From contig CM022377.1 in NCBI GenBank assembly GCA_011800155.1, positions 1,674,001 through 1,738,000 on the forward strand: a stretch of 64,000 nt of DNA, read 5' to 3'. Source of the DNA: Flammulina velutipes. Its lineage: Eukaryota; Basidiomycota; Agaricomycetes; Agaricales; Physalacriaceae. Positions 45,601 to 55,471 of the stretch are shown here, piece by piece (position 1 is the first letter of the stretch; each line of letters begins with the position of its first letter). The position numbers were made by a program, and so were the translations under genes. A model generated the notes under the pieces. That model had not been told where the DNA came from, did not search any database, and worked only from the letters and a program-made list of their open reading frames with translations.

Positions 45601-47291
45601 AAAGCTTCATACGGCCAGACCTACTACCATTGAGAAATAAATCACGAAAGATTGAATCAAGTCGTTGCACCTTGATCTGAACATGTCTGATACCTCGCAC
45701 GAGATTTTCATACTTCATATCAAGGTCTTTGGGTACTTGACCATGAGTGACGGGGGCCAGTTCAGTTAAGAAACGTCCGGTGATGCTCTCAAATCTAAGA
45801 AATGTCAGTTCAGTCTATCACTATTGGTGACGAGACATACCGTATATTTGCCAGCTGACCTAGAAGAGTAGCGTACAAATCAGCATTCGTGCGGTGATTT
45901 TTTGACAGCTGGAGCAGCTTTAAATCGGGCTTCTTGAATTCTTTGAAAGTCGTTTCCTCTAGCGTATAGCCCACTCGTTCACCTAGTGCGTCTTTTGGGA
46001 TCATTTGCAAGATGGCGATGAGCGCTCGACACATGACGTATATCGAAGAGAGGGATTTCCGTTCGTTGAGCATTGAAGGTATATCTGGCGTCCGTATTGG
46101 TCGCGGTCCCCGAGGCGACTGCATCATATGAAACCTGATAATATCCGGGCTGGCATTGTCCAGTTGCGTTTTCCGCCAACGAAGTATTGAATCGATGACT
46201 GGTTTTGCTTGCTTCTGGGCAATCTTTCCTAGCGACTGCATGGATGTATCGAGGACTGGGTCTATCGTTGGTCCCATATAATCTTGGAGCAAAGGATCTC
46301 GGTCCTAAGAGAATAGAATGAATACGGCGTGCAATGGGGATGTCCACCCTTACCATTGGCTCACGCAAAAACGTGTCTATTCTCGATTCGGCGGAGGTGG
46401 CGAAGCGGATAAAGACAGCGTGAAGAGCGTAGTCCGACGGCGTCTTTGGATCGATAATTACTTTGTCTTCGTCCAGGTCAGAGATGGGAGGCGTCTCTGG
46501 GCGGAACTCGCCAAAGCTATTTGGCACACGAGGAACTGGCGGAGGGGAAAGTGGAAGGCCATGACCGTCACTGCCGCCATCCGATATGTGGAATATAGAG
46601 CCTGACTGGGAATGGTGTGACTTTGCGTATGAATGGCTCTTGGATTTGGGAGGGCCTCGCGTGTACTTTGCCTCGCTTGAGCCTGGCGTCGGTGGTCGAC
46701 CGAAGGGTGGGCTCATAGGATTGGCACTGCGAGACGATACTTGTCCATTGTTCAACGAAGACGTGGAACGCATGAATGGATTCTTGGATTGGTAGTCCAG
46801 CGTTGGAACTGGAGGCGCCTCCGTGTTCTTCCCGCTCTTGAATGCATTTCTGAGTGAAGCAAAGGACGACTTTTTAGGAAAGCTCGAGGAGACCGAGGCA
46901 GAGACGGCGATGGACGAATGGGATGCATGGACGAAGGATGTCTGCGATCTGTTTGGGTAGCGAGTTGTCGGTGCTGTCCCCGAATTGTACGATTCGACAG
47001 AGGTCACCGAGTCGCCACGAGTGTGAGAGCTAAAGTAGCTTCTGTCGCCGCCCCGCTCAACGGTGGGCGTTAACGTTGGCGAATCTTGGCCCGAACCAGA
47101 GCTCCCAAAGCCCGACCCTCCGCCAAATCCACCACCAAAACCGAACTGGTTGCCAGCAGAACGGCCAAAGGGTATCGTCGACGAGTTGTAGTCATCGTCG
47201 TCAAAGTCTAAGCAGAGTCTAAGCAGAGCTTGTACAGAGTCAAGTAGTACAACACACCTGGGATGGTGATGGTTGCTAGACTGTCCGACAT
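39622..47291 (-). CDS. TAO3: Cell morphogenesis protein PAG1/TAO3 (Furry family)
   Basis: Giant scaffold (roughly 2,400 residues) of the Furry/Mor2/Tao3 family, working with NDR kinases in polarity and cell separation (RAM/MOR pathway). The N-terminal 280 residues are Ser/Gly/Pro-rich and disordered. Helical repeats follow: QDYMGPTIDPVLDTSMQSLG, SLSSIYVMCRALIAILQMIP, NPVWAKAIENIYPKAKEMMS, RYWSVAFPLVITSLCVAPEN, then two long uninterrupted blocks of about 830 (42673-45165) and 947 residues (39622-42465) with the family's central and C-terminal regions (RHFEYGRDFCFELLQ, RCNEIEAGAMFLLTLESVVI, LPWFLHAMLEKNGVSAEL, HWSEDE-type loops). Introns cluster in the first third. It is the largest gene of the window and appears intact. 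The first intron carries a duplicated acceptor at 47205-47226. Confidence 0.93.
47205..47226 (-). repeat. 11-bp duplication doubling a 3' splice site
   Basis: agtctaagcag occurs twice in tandem on the + strand (47205-47215 and 47216-47226), so on the minus strand the PAG1 first intron meets two copies of ctgcttag-ac. Using the upstream copy gives an immediate stop; using the second gives the in-frame DFDDDDYN. Confidence 0.7.
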
Positions 47292-47531
47292 TTCTGCACT
47301 TTTCCCAGTCGCCTCCTGGCGCTAGCAAGCCTGTAAGCGCTGCTTGGACGCCTGAATGTCGTGATTATTGTCGGCCAGCAATAAAGTACAAGATGAAGGA
47401 GGTTAAGAATTGCAAATATCAAACTCAAAAATAAATATTTTCCAAATCAAGACCCTCGCTTTAACCACCACTTGACACTTGTGGGTGCGTATGGACGTCG
47501 TCTTGGCACCTCTGACAACGAGCTCTGTAGC

Positions 47532-48185
47532 ATGGAGGCTTACTTTGACAACAAGAATAATGTCGTGAACACCTGCATCCGCTCTTCCGTGGACAAGTCC
47601 GAGCTTTACAAAGTCAAGACAACCTTTAGTTTCCGCGGACGCCAGCGCACCATCATGCAGGACGCCAACCCGAGTCCAGGTGGCCCTGTAACTGTCGGTG
47701 CAATACACTGGGATGAAGGCCTACTCGAGGTGGTCGGCGTCAAGAAAAAGCTATCCGACGTGAAGCGACACGAAGGCAGCTTTCTGAGAAAGCATGCTTC
47801 ATATCCCTGCAAGCGCATCATCATACTAATCTGTTCGCTAGAACTCGAATCTGGCAATGGTCTACTGAACGGAATGAATATAGAGTCAAATACGAGGACG
47901 ATGACTGGAAGGTCTGCATTTTAGCGCTCTCTAATCTCGACGCTGACGGCCACTTAGGCCCGCAATACCAAAGACGGCGCCATTCAAGCCGTCTTCTCGG
48001 TGCCATATCGGCCTCATTTGTTCACTAAGCCAAAACCGACGACTCTCACTCTGGAGAAGGAGTCGTTGGAAAAGGACGAAGTATTTCTCATTCTTATCTT
48101 TATCTACTCCGAGGCGAAGCGCCAGGACCAAACGGCAAGTTTCGCTCCACACTCTCGTACGGTGACAAGGTCTCACCTCCTCTGA
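47532..48185 (+). CDS. DUF6593-like protein
   Basis: Small basidiomycete protein that resembles the DUF6593 group of lipid-scramblase-like folds. From ATG 47532: MEAYFDNKNNVVNTCI, then ELYKVKTTFSFRGRQRTIM, GAIHWDEGLLEVVGVKKKL, HEGSFLRK, TRIWQWSTERNEYRVKYEDD, AIQAVFSVPYRPHL and a hydrophobic end EKDEVFLILIFIYSEAKRQD, which is the usual closing strand of the family. Three exons. The first intron (47792-47841, 50 nt) begins with GC: no GT donor keeps the frame, and ctaat sits as a branch site before the acceptor. An open frame continues upstream of 47532 without an ATG. The family match is by pattern memory only; the function is unknown. Confidence 0.62.
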
Positions 48186-48397
48186 AGAATAGCTCTGTCA
48201 GCGCCGGATCTGAGGGATGGTGATTTGCTACTATGGATTGTTGGACATGTTCTTCGCTTCTCACTTTGTTTTCTTGTTGTTTTCGTATATCTGTTCTAGT
48301 AAGTCCCCATAAATTGCACTGACAATGTGCCGCCACACGGCGCCTATTCGAAGCCTCGACGCTTGATTGACACCCCTGGGAAATTGGCGCCTACGAG

Positions 48398-48405
48398 TAT
48401 AAATA
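48398..48405 (+). promoter_or_regulatory. TATA box of the small secreted protein gene
   Basis: TATAAATA lies 43-50 bases upstream of the ATG at 48448. A strong TATA with a short leader suits a highly or sharply regulated gene. Confidence 0.55.
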
Positions 48406-48447
48406 CCCCAGCGCTCTCCAAAGGAATCCAAACCACTGACTACCACC

Positions 48448-48810
48448 ATGCAATTCAAAACCCTCGCTTTTGCTGCTCTTGCCATGATCCCTGCCACCAA
48501 CGCAGGACCTATCTTTTATGGAATCTGCCAGACTGGTATGAATTCTACTGTGATCGATCTCTGACTCCCACGTTAACGTCGTTTGTTAGGCTGTAACACC
48601 GTCGCCGTCGCCTGCTACGCCGGGGCGGGATTCACCTTTGGCACAGTCACGGCTGGTGTCGGGATTCCAGCTGCTATTGTTGGATGCAACGCTGCTTTGG
48701 GATCGTTAGTCACATCTTCACACTGCCTTTCGACACTGTTTTAACCTTGGTCTCATCTTAGATGCTCGGCAGCATGCGCTTCTGTCACCCTTCTGGCGCC
48801 GACGCCTTAG
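48448..48810 (+). CDS. Small cysteine-rich secreted protein
   Basis: Secreted mini-protein of about 83 residues in three exons. Signal peptide MQFKTLAFAALAMIPATNA, then a mature part of about 64 residues with seven cysteines: YGICQTGCNTVAVACYAGAG, IPAAIVGCNAALGSC, SAACASVTLLAPTP. Apart from the cysteines it is almost all Ala, Gly, Val and Thr, so it is hydrophobic and not hydrophobin-like in spacing (no CC pairs). It belongs, by resemblance, to a group of short CQTGCN-type proteins common in mushroom genomes, sometimes labelled zygote-specific-like; the function is not established. Introns at about 48536-48589 and 48707-48760 hold frame. TATA box directly upstream. Confidence 0.78.
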
Positions 48811-49004
48811 ATAGAACACACGGAAATAATGAGAGAAGCACTATAGTACGAAATATACTTTGAGAAGGCGCTTAAAATTGGCTTGAATGGTGCTTGAACA
48901 CACGACGCCTCGTAAAAATTCCCACGACTTTGTTCCCCACTCAATTTGCGCGCCCGGTGTGGAACCTGAACCAAAACCACGACGACCACCAGCAACTCAA
49001 CAAA

Positions 49005-50182
49005 ATGGACGACGGTACGCCATTCTGCACACTCATCACCCTTTACTATCGGCCACCGTTCCTTTGCACGTCCTCTACGAGTGCAGTTCATTTCGTCCAA
49101 TGCTGTCAGCAGTCTCGCTGACAAGTGATATGCGTCTTTCACCTTCACCTCGCTATCATACCGGTCTTTCGTTGTCTTTTACCAGCGAAAATCTGTCGCC
49201 AGCAGTCTTTCGTTTCGCAACCGGCTGTCCTGTCACCTGCTAAACAAACCTGACGACTCTTCTTTTTCGATCGACCAGCCTGGCAAACTGATATGGCTCC
49301 CCCACCTCCTTCGGACGAACGCATGCGCAGCCGCAGTAGAAGCCCTAGAGAACGCCGAGGCAGCGACCGTGAACGTGGTGCTGCTGACCGTGGCAGTGAG
49401 CGCGGTGCTGAACGTGGTAGCGAGCGCGGTGCCGACCGTGGTGCCGAGCGCGGCGGTGATAAGGCCTGGGACTCTAGAGGCGGTGGTGGAGGTGGAGGCG
49501 GTGGAGGAGACAGAAGAAGATGGCGCGACGAGTATGTGACCAGTGTTCCCTCAGCTTCGTGATCTAATCCATTCAAAGGGAGGGAGAACAAAATCCTGGC
49601 AACAACCTCCACGTCTCTGGCCTTTCCCGTACCATTGATACTGCCACTCTCGAAGCTGCATTCTCTGCTGTCGGACGCGTTCAACGTGCCAACGTCGTGC
49701 TAGACCCACACACCCGCGAGTCCCGTGGGTTCGGATTCGTCATGATGGAATCTGGAGAAGAGGCAGATGCTGCCATTGCTGCATTAAACGGTACCGATAT
49801 CGGTGGTCGCACCGTGGTGATCGAAAGAGCGAGACGGGGTCGGGCAAGGACGCCTACGCCTGGCAAATATTACGGACCCCCCAAAAGAAGAGAAGATGGT
49901 CCCGGAGGAGGTGGAGGTTACGAGCGTGAACGCCCGTATGACCCCAGGCCGTACGATAGCCGTTATGCTAGGGGAGGTGAATCTCGTGGAGGAGGAGGAG
50001 GAGGAGGTCGTGATTACGACCGTGGTGGTCGCGATTATGACCGTGGAGGTGGACGGGATTACGACCGTGGTAGCCGTGGAGGAGGCGGTGGCGACAGAGG
50101 CGGCCGTCGCGAGTATGCTCCTCGTGAAGGAGGTCGCGACGGACGAGAAGGAGGTGGCAGAGATTACGACCGACGGGCCTAA
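49005..50182 (+). CDS. RRM protein with RS and RGG/RDYDRG-rich flanks (Tra2-like)
   Basis: RNA-binding protein with one RRM, of the SR/transformer-2 type, probably acting in splicing. The N-terminal arm is Arg-rich (RMRSRSRSPRERRGSDRERG) with repeated SERGAERGSERGADRG. The RRM has RNP2 as LHVSGLS in NPGNNLHVSGLSRTIDTATL and RNP1 as RGFGFVMM. The C-terminal part is a YERERPYDPRPYDSRY stretch, then RDYDRGG repeats mixed with Gly runs. Two possible starts: ATG 49005 (MDD, good context) spliced over a 264-nt intron (49015-49278) to AWQTD-MAPPPPSDE, or the internal ATG 49293. The second intron (about 49531-49578) restores EEGEQNPG. The long first intron is unusual here and could be regulated. Confidence 0.82.
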
Positions 50183-50435
50183 TTTTTATTGCCATCTTAC
50201 TGGTGTTTGACGTCTCTGGACTGTATCTACGTATTAGGCAGCATTTTACCTCGATTGCGCTACTACCTGATCTTGGGTATGTTTACCAAAGCTGATGCTA
50301 CCCACTACGCTTCCAAGAATTCGAGTTCGTGTATGTAGAACGAGTGTAGCTCTCAGTGCCGTCGGCAATTGTGATTGATCGATCAAATTTTTTCATCAAG
50401 CCTTCAACCAACTTGCCCTTTAACGAAGCACAAAA

Positions 50436-51880
50436 ATGGCTTCAACATCATCTTCTGGCCCGTCCGTCGCGGTCGTATTCACTACTAAAACCCCGTATCC
50501 TTTGCCGACACAAAAGTTTATGATACCAGCCTCATGGAAACGATTCCATCTATCACAGCTCATAAACAAGGCGTTGTCTCTTTCAACACCCATTCCATTC
50601 GATTTTCTGGTCAAGCAGCAGGTCTTAACCAGCACGTTAGGAGAATGGCGTGCTGAAAACGATGCCAATGTACGTTATTTTTTTTCTACCTCAGTAGTAG
50701 CGCGAAGCTAATCCGTGATACGCAGGAAGAAACGTTGGAAATCGAATACATAGAGTCCATTTTACCTCCTCAAAAAATGGCGGATCTGCCCCACAAAGAA
50801 TGGGTCTCGTCCGTTTCCTGCAAGCTCGAAGGGTGGGTGAGTGGCTTCTCTGCGAAATCCCAAGTTGCTAATGATTGATGCCTCTTAGACTTTTCCTTAC
50901 CGCGTCGTATGACGGCTCAGTTCGGGTGTTTGATTACTCTCAAAAGGAACTCATCGTAGCGCCGTTGCATTCAGCTCCGATAACCGCTCTCTGTGTAGTA
51001 TCCAGTGATGCGGATTCCCAGTCACATATTATCGCCACTGCGTCCCAGGACCTTACAGCTCAATTAGCCAGGATAGATGTTAACGGGACTTCCCAGGCAC
51101 TCGCAACGATGCATCTACACACGCAGTCGCTGTCCTCGATCGCAAGCAACGCGTCGGGCTCGCAGGTCCTGACCGCCTCCTGGGACTCCCTCATCGGGAT
51201 CTGGGACACCAAAATTCCCTCTGTAGACGAAGTTCCAGAAGAGCCCCTGGGACCCGAACGCAAGAAACGACGCAAAGTCGACGCTCAGGCCGAAAAGCCC
51301 AAACGCAAGGCGCCAGTCGGTGTCCTGAAATCCCACACAGCACGCATCTCCCGCGTCCTCTTTGGGGAGCGAAACACGGCGTACAGCTGTGGTTTCGATT
51401 CCACTATCCGTGTGTGGGACCTCGAGAACGAAGTGTGCAGCAGTACTATCGTGAGTAGTTCGATCCTATCCTGTTTTACCCACCAATCATGTTTTCCAGA
51501 ATGCATCGGAACGGCCTTTCCTTGATATGGCCATGTCTTCAGATGGAAATACTGCGCTAGCCGCATCCACGGATCGCTCGATATCCTTGTACGACGTGCG
51601 TACTGCCGCGGCCACGGGCTCCGGTTCGCTGATGCATGCGGCAACGCCGTCTTGCCTTGCGACGTCCCCGACTTCGCAAAACCAGCTTGTTAGCGGGGCG
51701 TACGACGGCATTGTGCGCATGTGGGATGTGCGAAGCACGAAAATGGCCATGTCCAGCTTCAAAGCGTGGGAAGGCAAGAAGAAGATCCTGTCTGTAGATT
51801 GGCAGAGGGGGATTGTGGGCATAGGTGGGGAGGGTGGGTTGGAAGTGTGGAAAGCGGTTGAAAACGACTCTATTGTATAA
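50436..51880 (+). CDS. YTM1: Ribosome biogenesis WD40 protein YTM1 (WDR12)
   Basis: Component of the NOP7-ERB1-YTM1 (PeBoW) complex for 60S pre-rRNA processing in the nucleolus. The N-terminal NLE (Notchless-like) domain reads VAVVFTTKTPYPLPTQKFMI and INKALSLSTPIPFDFLV, with ETLEIEYIESILPP after an intron. Seven-bladed WD40 follows: SYDGSVRVFDYSQKEL, SQDLTAQLARIDVNG, SWDSLIGIWDTK, a basic insert KKRRKVDAQAEKPKRKAPVG (nuclear signal), HTARISRVLFGERNTAYSCG, DSTIRVWDLE, TDRSISLYDVRT and AYDGIVRMWDVRS. It ends EVWKAVENDSIV. Four exons; length about 430 residues, as in the family. Confidence 0.93.
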
Positions 51881-52656
51881 TATGTTAATGGTTGGTCGCC
51901 GACCTGGGTCTTCCGTGTACGCACTGCATGTTTGACATTGTCAATGTATACAGTTTACAAGCAAATTGTACTTGCAACTCGCGTGGCTGCCAAGTTTTTG
52001 TCGGGACCGAACGATCAACGGACTTGAACAAAAACCGTCATCACCGTGATTCTCTGGCCTTCTCTGGCACGAAATGACCAAAGGTAGTATCACACAGTCT
52101 CTGTCGTTATTTTACAACCGTGTCTGACTGCATTCATAGCGTGTCATCACTGTGGGTAGTCTCGTTAACCAGCCTCTACGAGAAATCAAAGGGATGCTCA
52201 CGAATATTTCTGAGTAGAGTCTGGAATTCGTTTATAGGGAGGCGTAGAGGCTCACCTCGGAGTTTAAATAATGTGATGACCCTAGATTTGGTCGATACTT
52301 CGTCCACTCTCTCTTCAGAGAAATAGCTTGCTGGGAATTGTCATGTACCTAGAGCGATATACTTGCTCCGTTTGAATTTCCTCCACCAGTCGTGGTGAAA
52401 TAACTCCGGTAGACTGTAATATGGATGCGCCACAATTGGTATCTAGCCGTGTAACTCTCCAGTAACATTTGTTGATGTGTTCGATGTATTAATCTTCGAA
52501 AGCTGTATAAGCGACGATTCACGACGATGACATTGAGATGTTGACCGTGGAGGGTATTGCGCTGGATCTGAATCTCGGGAATCGACGGTCCGTCGGCTCC
52601 AACACTGGCCATCATTATATTCGAAGTCCGAGGCGAGCCTCTATGCCTCCCTATAC
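51881..52656. other. Intergenic region with inverted repeat before the F-box gene
   Basis: About 775 bases between YTM1 and the F-box gene. It carries the left arm and most of the spacer of the inverted repeat listed separately. A minus-strand frame of 88 residues (52349-52615, ATG start) lies between the arms; I do not recognise it. Confidence 0.55.
52215..52261 (+). repeat. Left arm of imperfect inverted repeat
   Basis: This 47-base stretch pairs with the reverse complement of 52627-52673. By eye about 38 of 47 positions match, with the core tatagggaggcNtagaggctc conserved. Weaker similarity continues inward (aataatgtgatgacc against aatataatgatggcc) and perhaps outward. Confidence 0.75.
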
Positions 52657-52673
52657 ATGAGTCCTAGACTACA
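52627..52673 (-). repeat. Right arm of imperfect inverted repeat
   Basis: Partner of 52215-52261, about 365 bases away. The F-box start codon at 52657 lies inside this arm. Confidence 0.75.
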
Positions 52674-54406
52674 CTGTGGGTTACCTCGAAAGAAAAGAGT
52701 TCGACTCATAAATCAAGTCTCTCCGTACGAAGACTACCTTCGAGTCGGAGTGCCGTTATTCCAACGTCACGGTTCCTCTAAAGTCAGAAAGAAGCTCAAA
52801 GGCTTCATAAAAGAAATAGAGCTGGAACTGGATACCTGCGACGACGACATATCTCACCTCGAGGCTGCGCTGAAGCAGCTCAAAGAAGAGAGAATTGCAG
52901 GGCAGTATTTCTTGAACAGACACAAGGCATTAGCATCTCGCTCTCTCGTCCATAGGTTGCCTCCAGAGGTCCTGGTGGAGATATTCCGTATGTGTGGCGT
53001 AGACGCCGACGGACGTTACGACCCTTCGCGTGACGGTCCATGCAGATGGATACCGGTCTGTCGCCGATGGAGGGACATTGTCAACAACTCAGCATCTCTC
53101 TGGGCTTCATTCATGTTACGCCAACCTAACCACAACAACTGGCTCGCACGCGCCTTAGCCAAATCGGAACAAGCTCCTCTACACATTGGACTCGATTTGA
53201 GAGATTCAAGATATAAGACTATCGCCAACCTCTTGATTCCACATGCAACGCGGTTGGAAACGTTTCAAATCGACGGTCTCGATAATCATATGCTGTTTCC
53301 TCTTCCAGCTTCCTGCCCCCTCCCGAGGTTGCGGAGCCTCTCTCTCTCAGCAACATGCCTGATAGTAGAGAGGGACGATTATGACGAGGACGAGGACGAG
53401 GAGCTCGAATCTATAGATTGGGGGACCATGTTGGAGCCCTTCATGGACTGTCCTCACATTCGCGAACTCTCCTTACGCACTGAGGGGATTCCGATGTGGA
53501 CTTTCGAGACCCACTCCGTGTCATTTCCCTGGTCCAATCTAGTCAAACTCACCCTCTCGCAGACCAGCGAATATTCTCACGAGGCTCCCATAATCACATT
53601 CCTGTCCATGTGTGTCAATCTGCGCACCCTCACGATTACTGGATGCAACGACAACGCCAGAGTCATCGATTCTATAGGACATCCCATACGCCTCCCATAT
53701 CTTACCTCTCTCACGGTCGAATCTTCCAGGATCCTCGCAATCGCAGAGATCGAATATTCAGTGTTGTACCATCTATCTGTTCGAAGCATCGATCCGATCA
53801 CGGTTGGCAACTTTGTCCACCGTTCTGCGGGCACTATCACACATCTCGAGGTCAATGACGGATATTCTCGTGTGGATTTTAGAACAGCATTGGAGGCTCT
53901 AGCTCTGTTCGACAGTGTCGTGGATTTCACGTTGAGTTGTCCCGTTTCCGGTTCATATTACGGCAGGATTGGCAGTACTGTGACAACGCTTAGCACCATA
54001 TTATCTCTCCTCTCGCGCAATCATGTGCAAAACCCCCTTCCCAACCTCCAAACTCTCACCATCAACTTCGAATGCAATTTGACGGAAATCAAGTACGAAG
54101 TCGACAGTCTCGTCTATCTCATTGAATCGCGCCGCCAGATACGCCAAGGCCATCATACAGAGCGTTTACAAACCTTGAATCTGGTGGGCGGATGCCGAAC
54201 GAAACAGAACTTTGTCGTTCACCTTGTCCAGTTGGAAGATTCATCCTTGATGAATGCTTTGCGCCGATTCGAGTCTGAAGGCCTGCGCATTTTTCTGTTT
54301 ACGAGATGTACGTCTTTACCTCTCTGTCTATTGTCGTTCTGCGTCGAGGATTATTCTTTTTCACAGCGGTGCTCTAGATATCATCGAAGATATCCGCAGA
54401 TGGTGA
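52657..54406 (+). CDS. F-box protein with leucine-rich-repeat-like region
   Basis: Substrate-receptor type protein for SCF ubiquitin ligases, one of the large F-box families of mushrooms. A basic start (RKKRVR) and a coiled coil at about residues 50-80 (IKEIELELDTCDDDISHLEA, LKQLKEERI) precede the F-box at about 99-145 (LVHRLPPEVLVEIFRMCGVD, WIPVCRRWRDIVNNSASLWA). The rest alternates strands and helices in LRR style: LPRLRSLSLSATC, HIRELSLRTEGI, WSNLVKLTLSQTSEY, VNLRTLTITGCND, LPYLTSLTVESS, LPNLQTLTINFECN, RLQTLNLVGGC. An acidic run DDYDEDEDEELE lies near residue 245. A single intron near the end (54309-54377) would give the finish FTRYIIEDIRRW; read through, the frame closes at 54411. The target is unknown. 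Confidence 0.82.
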
Positions 54407-55471
54407 CATAACTTAGGATGCAGATTATTCAACACTTGGCGTGTCTTTCGGACATCATACAGCTACACAACCGCGATACTCTTTTTCGCCGCTCTTCATT
54501 AGGAGTCCAGTTTCTTATCTGTTCAAAACCTGGGACTATCAAGTTCATCCCGTAGAACGTTCAACATTTACTGGGTTGGATATGGCCAAATAAAAATATT
54601 CAATCGGTTAATTCTGTTGGCCCATGATACCGAAGCCAATTAGCGTTCAGCGGACCCTCGGTATGGATAGTTTGCTTTCCCAGCCACATCGATATCTCCT
54701 CTGCCCTGTCCCTTAACTCCCAATAGTTCGACAACAGCTCGACATCCCCTGCATCTTCGCCACCCAAGCTCCATCTTTGACGCCGTCTGACATGATTATA
54801 CCTAGGTGGATTGTATGTGGTGGTGGAAGTGAAACGCTGACAATAATGAGCCTTATGAATCCAAACCAATTATTGAAGGTTGTGATTCAAAAGTATCAGC
54901 GCCACACGAGAACGTCCAGCGACATACTCCTGAGGTCTATCCCGTGGCGCAGATCCATTGCGTAGATTCTGAGTCAACCTCGATGAACTTCTTACGCACT
55001 GGCTGCCGCAGCGTATCGTTGGCTCGCATCCTCGCCACCCATGCTCTGGGCGGGTACCACTGGATCCATAACACATGACCCAGCGACGAAAAATTCACTG
55101 GAGTCGTGGCCATGTGGAGGCCTAGCGGGTAGTTGATACATGGGCAAGGGAGGGCGACCTTGAACGCACTCTCTTGTGTACCCAAAACAACATTAACATC
55201 AACATCAATATCCAATAGGATAATCCGGGATCCCCGCAGTTTTGGGACGGTAAGTATATCTGACGATGATCGCTCCAAGACAAGGCGTCAAGTCATTTTA
55301 CCCATTACATAAACCTTTTTATACTAATGCTCAAGCGCGTATTTCTCTGTCACTTATCAACAGAGAAGCTAAGTAAGCATCGTATTTAATTCACAGTGCT
55401 GAATACAAACATACCCGCGAATTAAGTATGGAGACCCCTCGAGCCCGACGGTGTGAACTCTAGAGACCAAT
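54407..55471. other. 1.07-kb intergenic stretch, possible unrecognised gene on the minus strand
   Basis: Between the F-box gene and the MLH1 3' end. Two minus-strand frames look protein-like in composition: 54937-55260 (contains VALPCPCINYPLGLHMATT, HVLWIQWYPPRAWVARMRA) and 54600-54830 (DVELLSNYWELRDRAEEISM). I could not join them with an ATG and consistent splice phases, so no gene is called. A donor-like gtaaga and a gtatgt lie between them on that strand. Confidence 0.3.

Noticed and set aside
49145..49684. Pro/Ser/Arg-rich 179-codon minus-strand frame
   Set aside because: It is the antisense image of the Gly/Arg/Ser repeats in the RRM protein gene.
54937..55278. 113-codon minus-strand frame as a complete gene
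   Set aside because: It would need a TTG start; no ATG or splice-consistent upstream exon was found.
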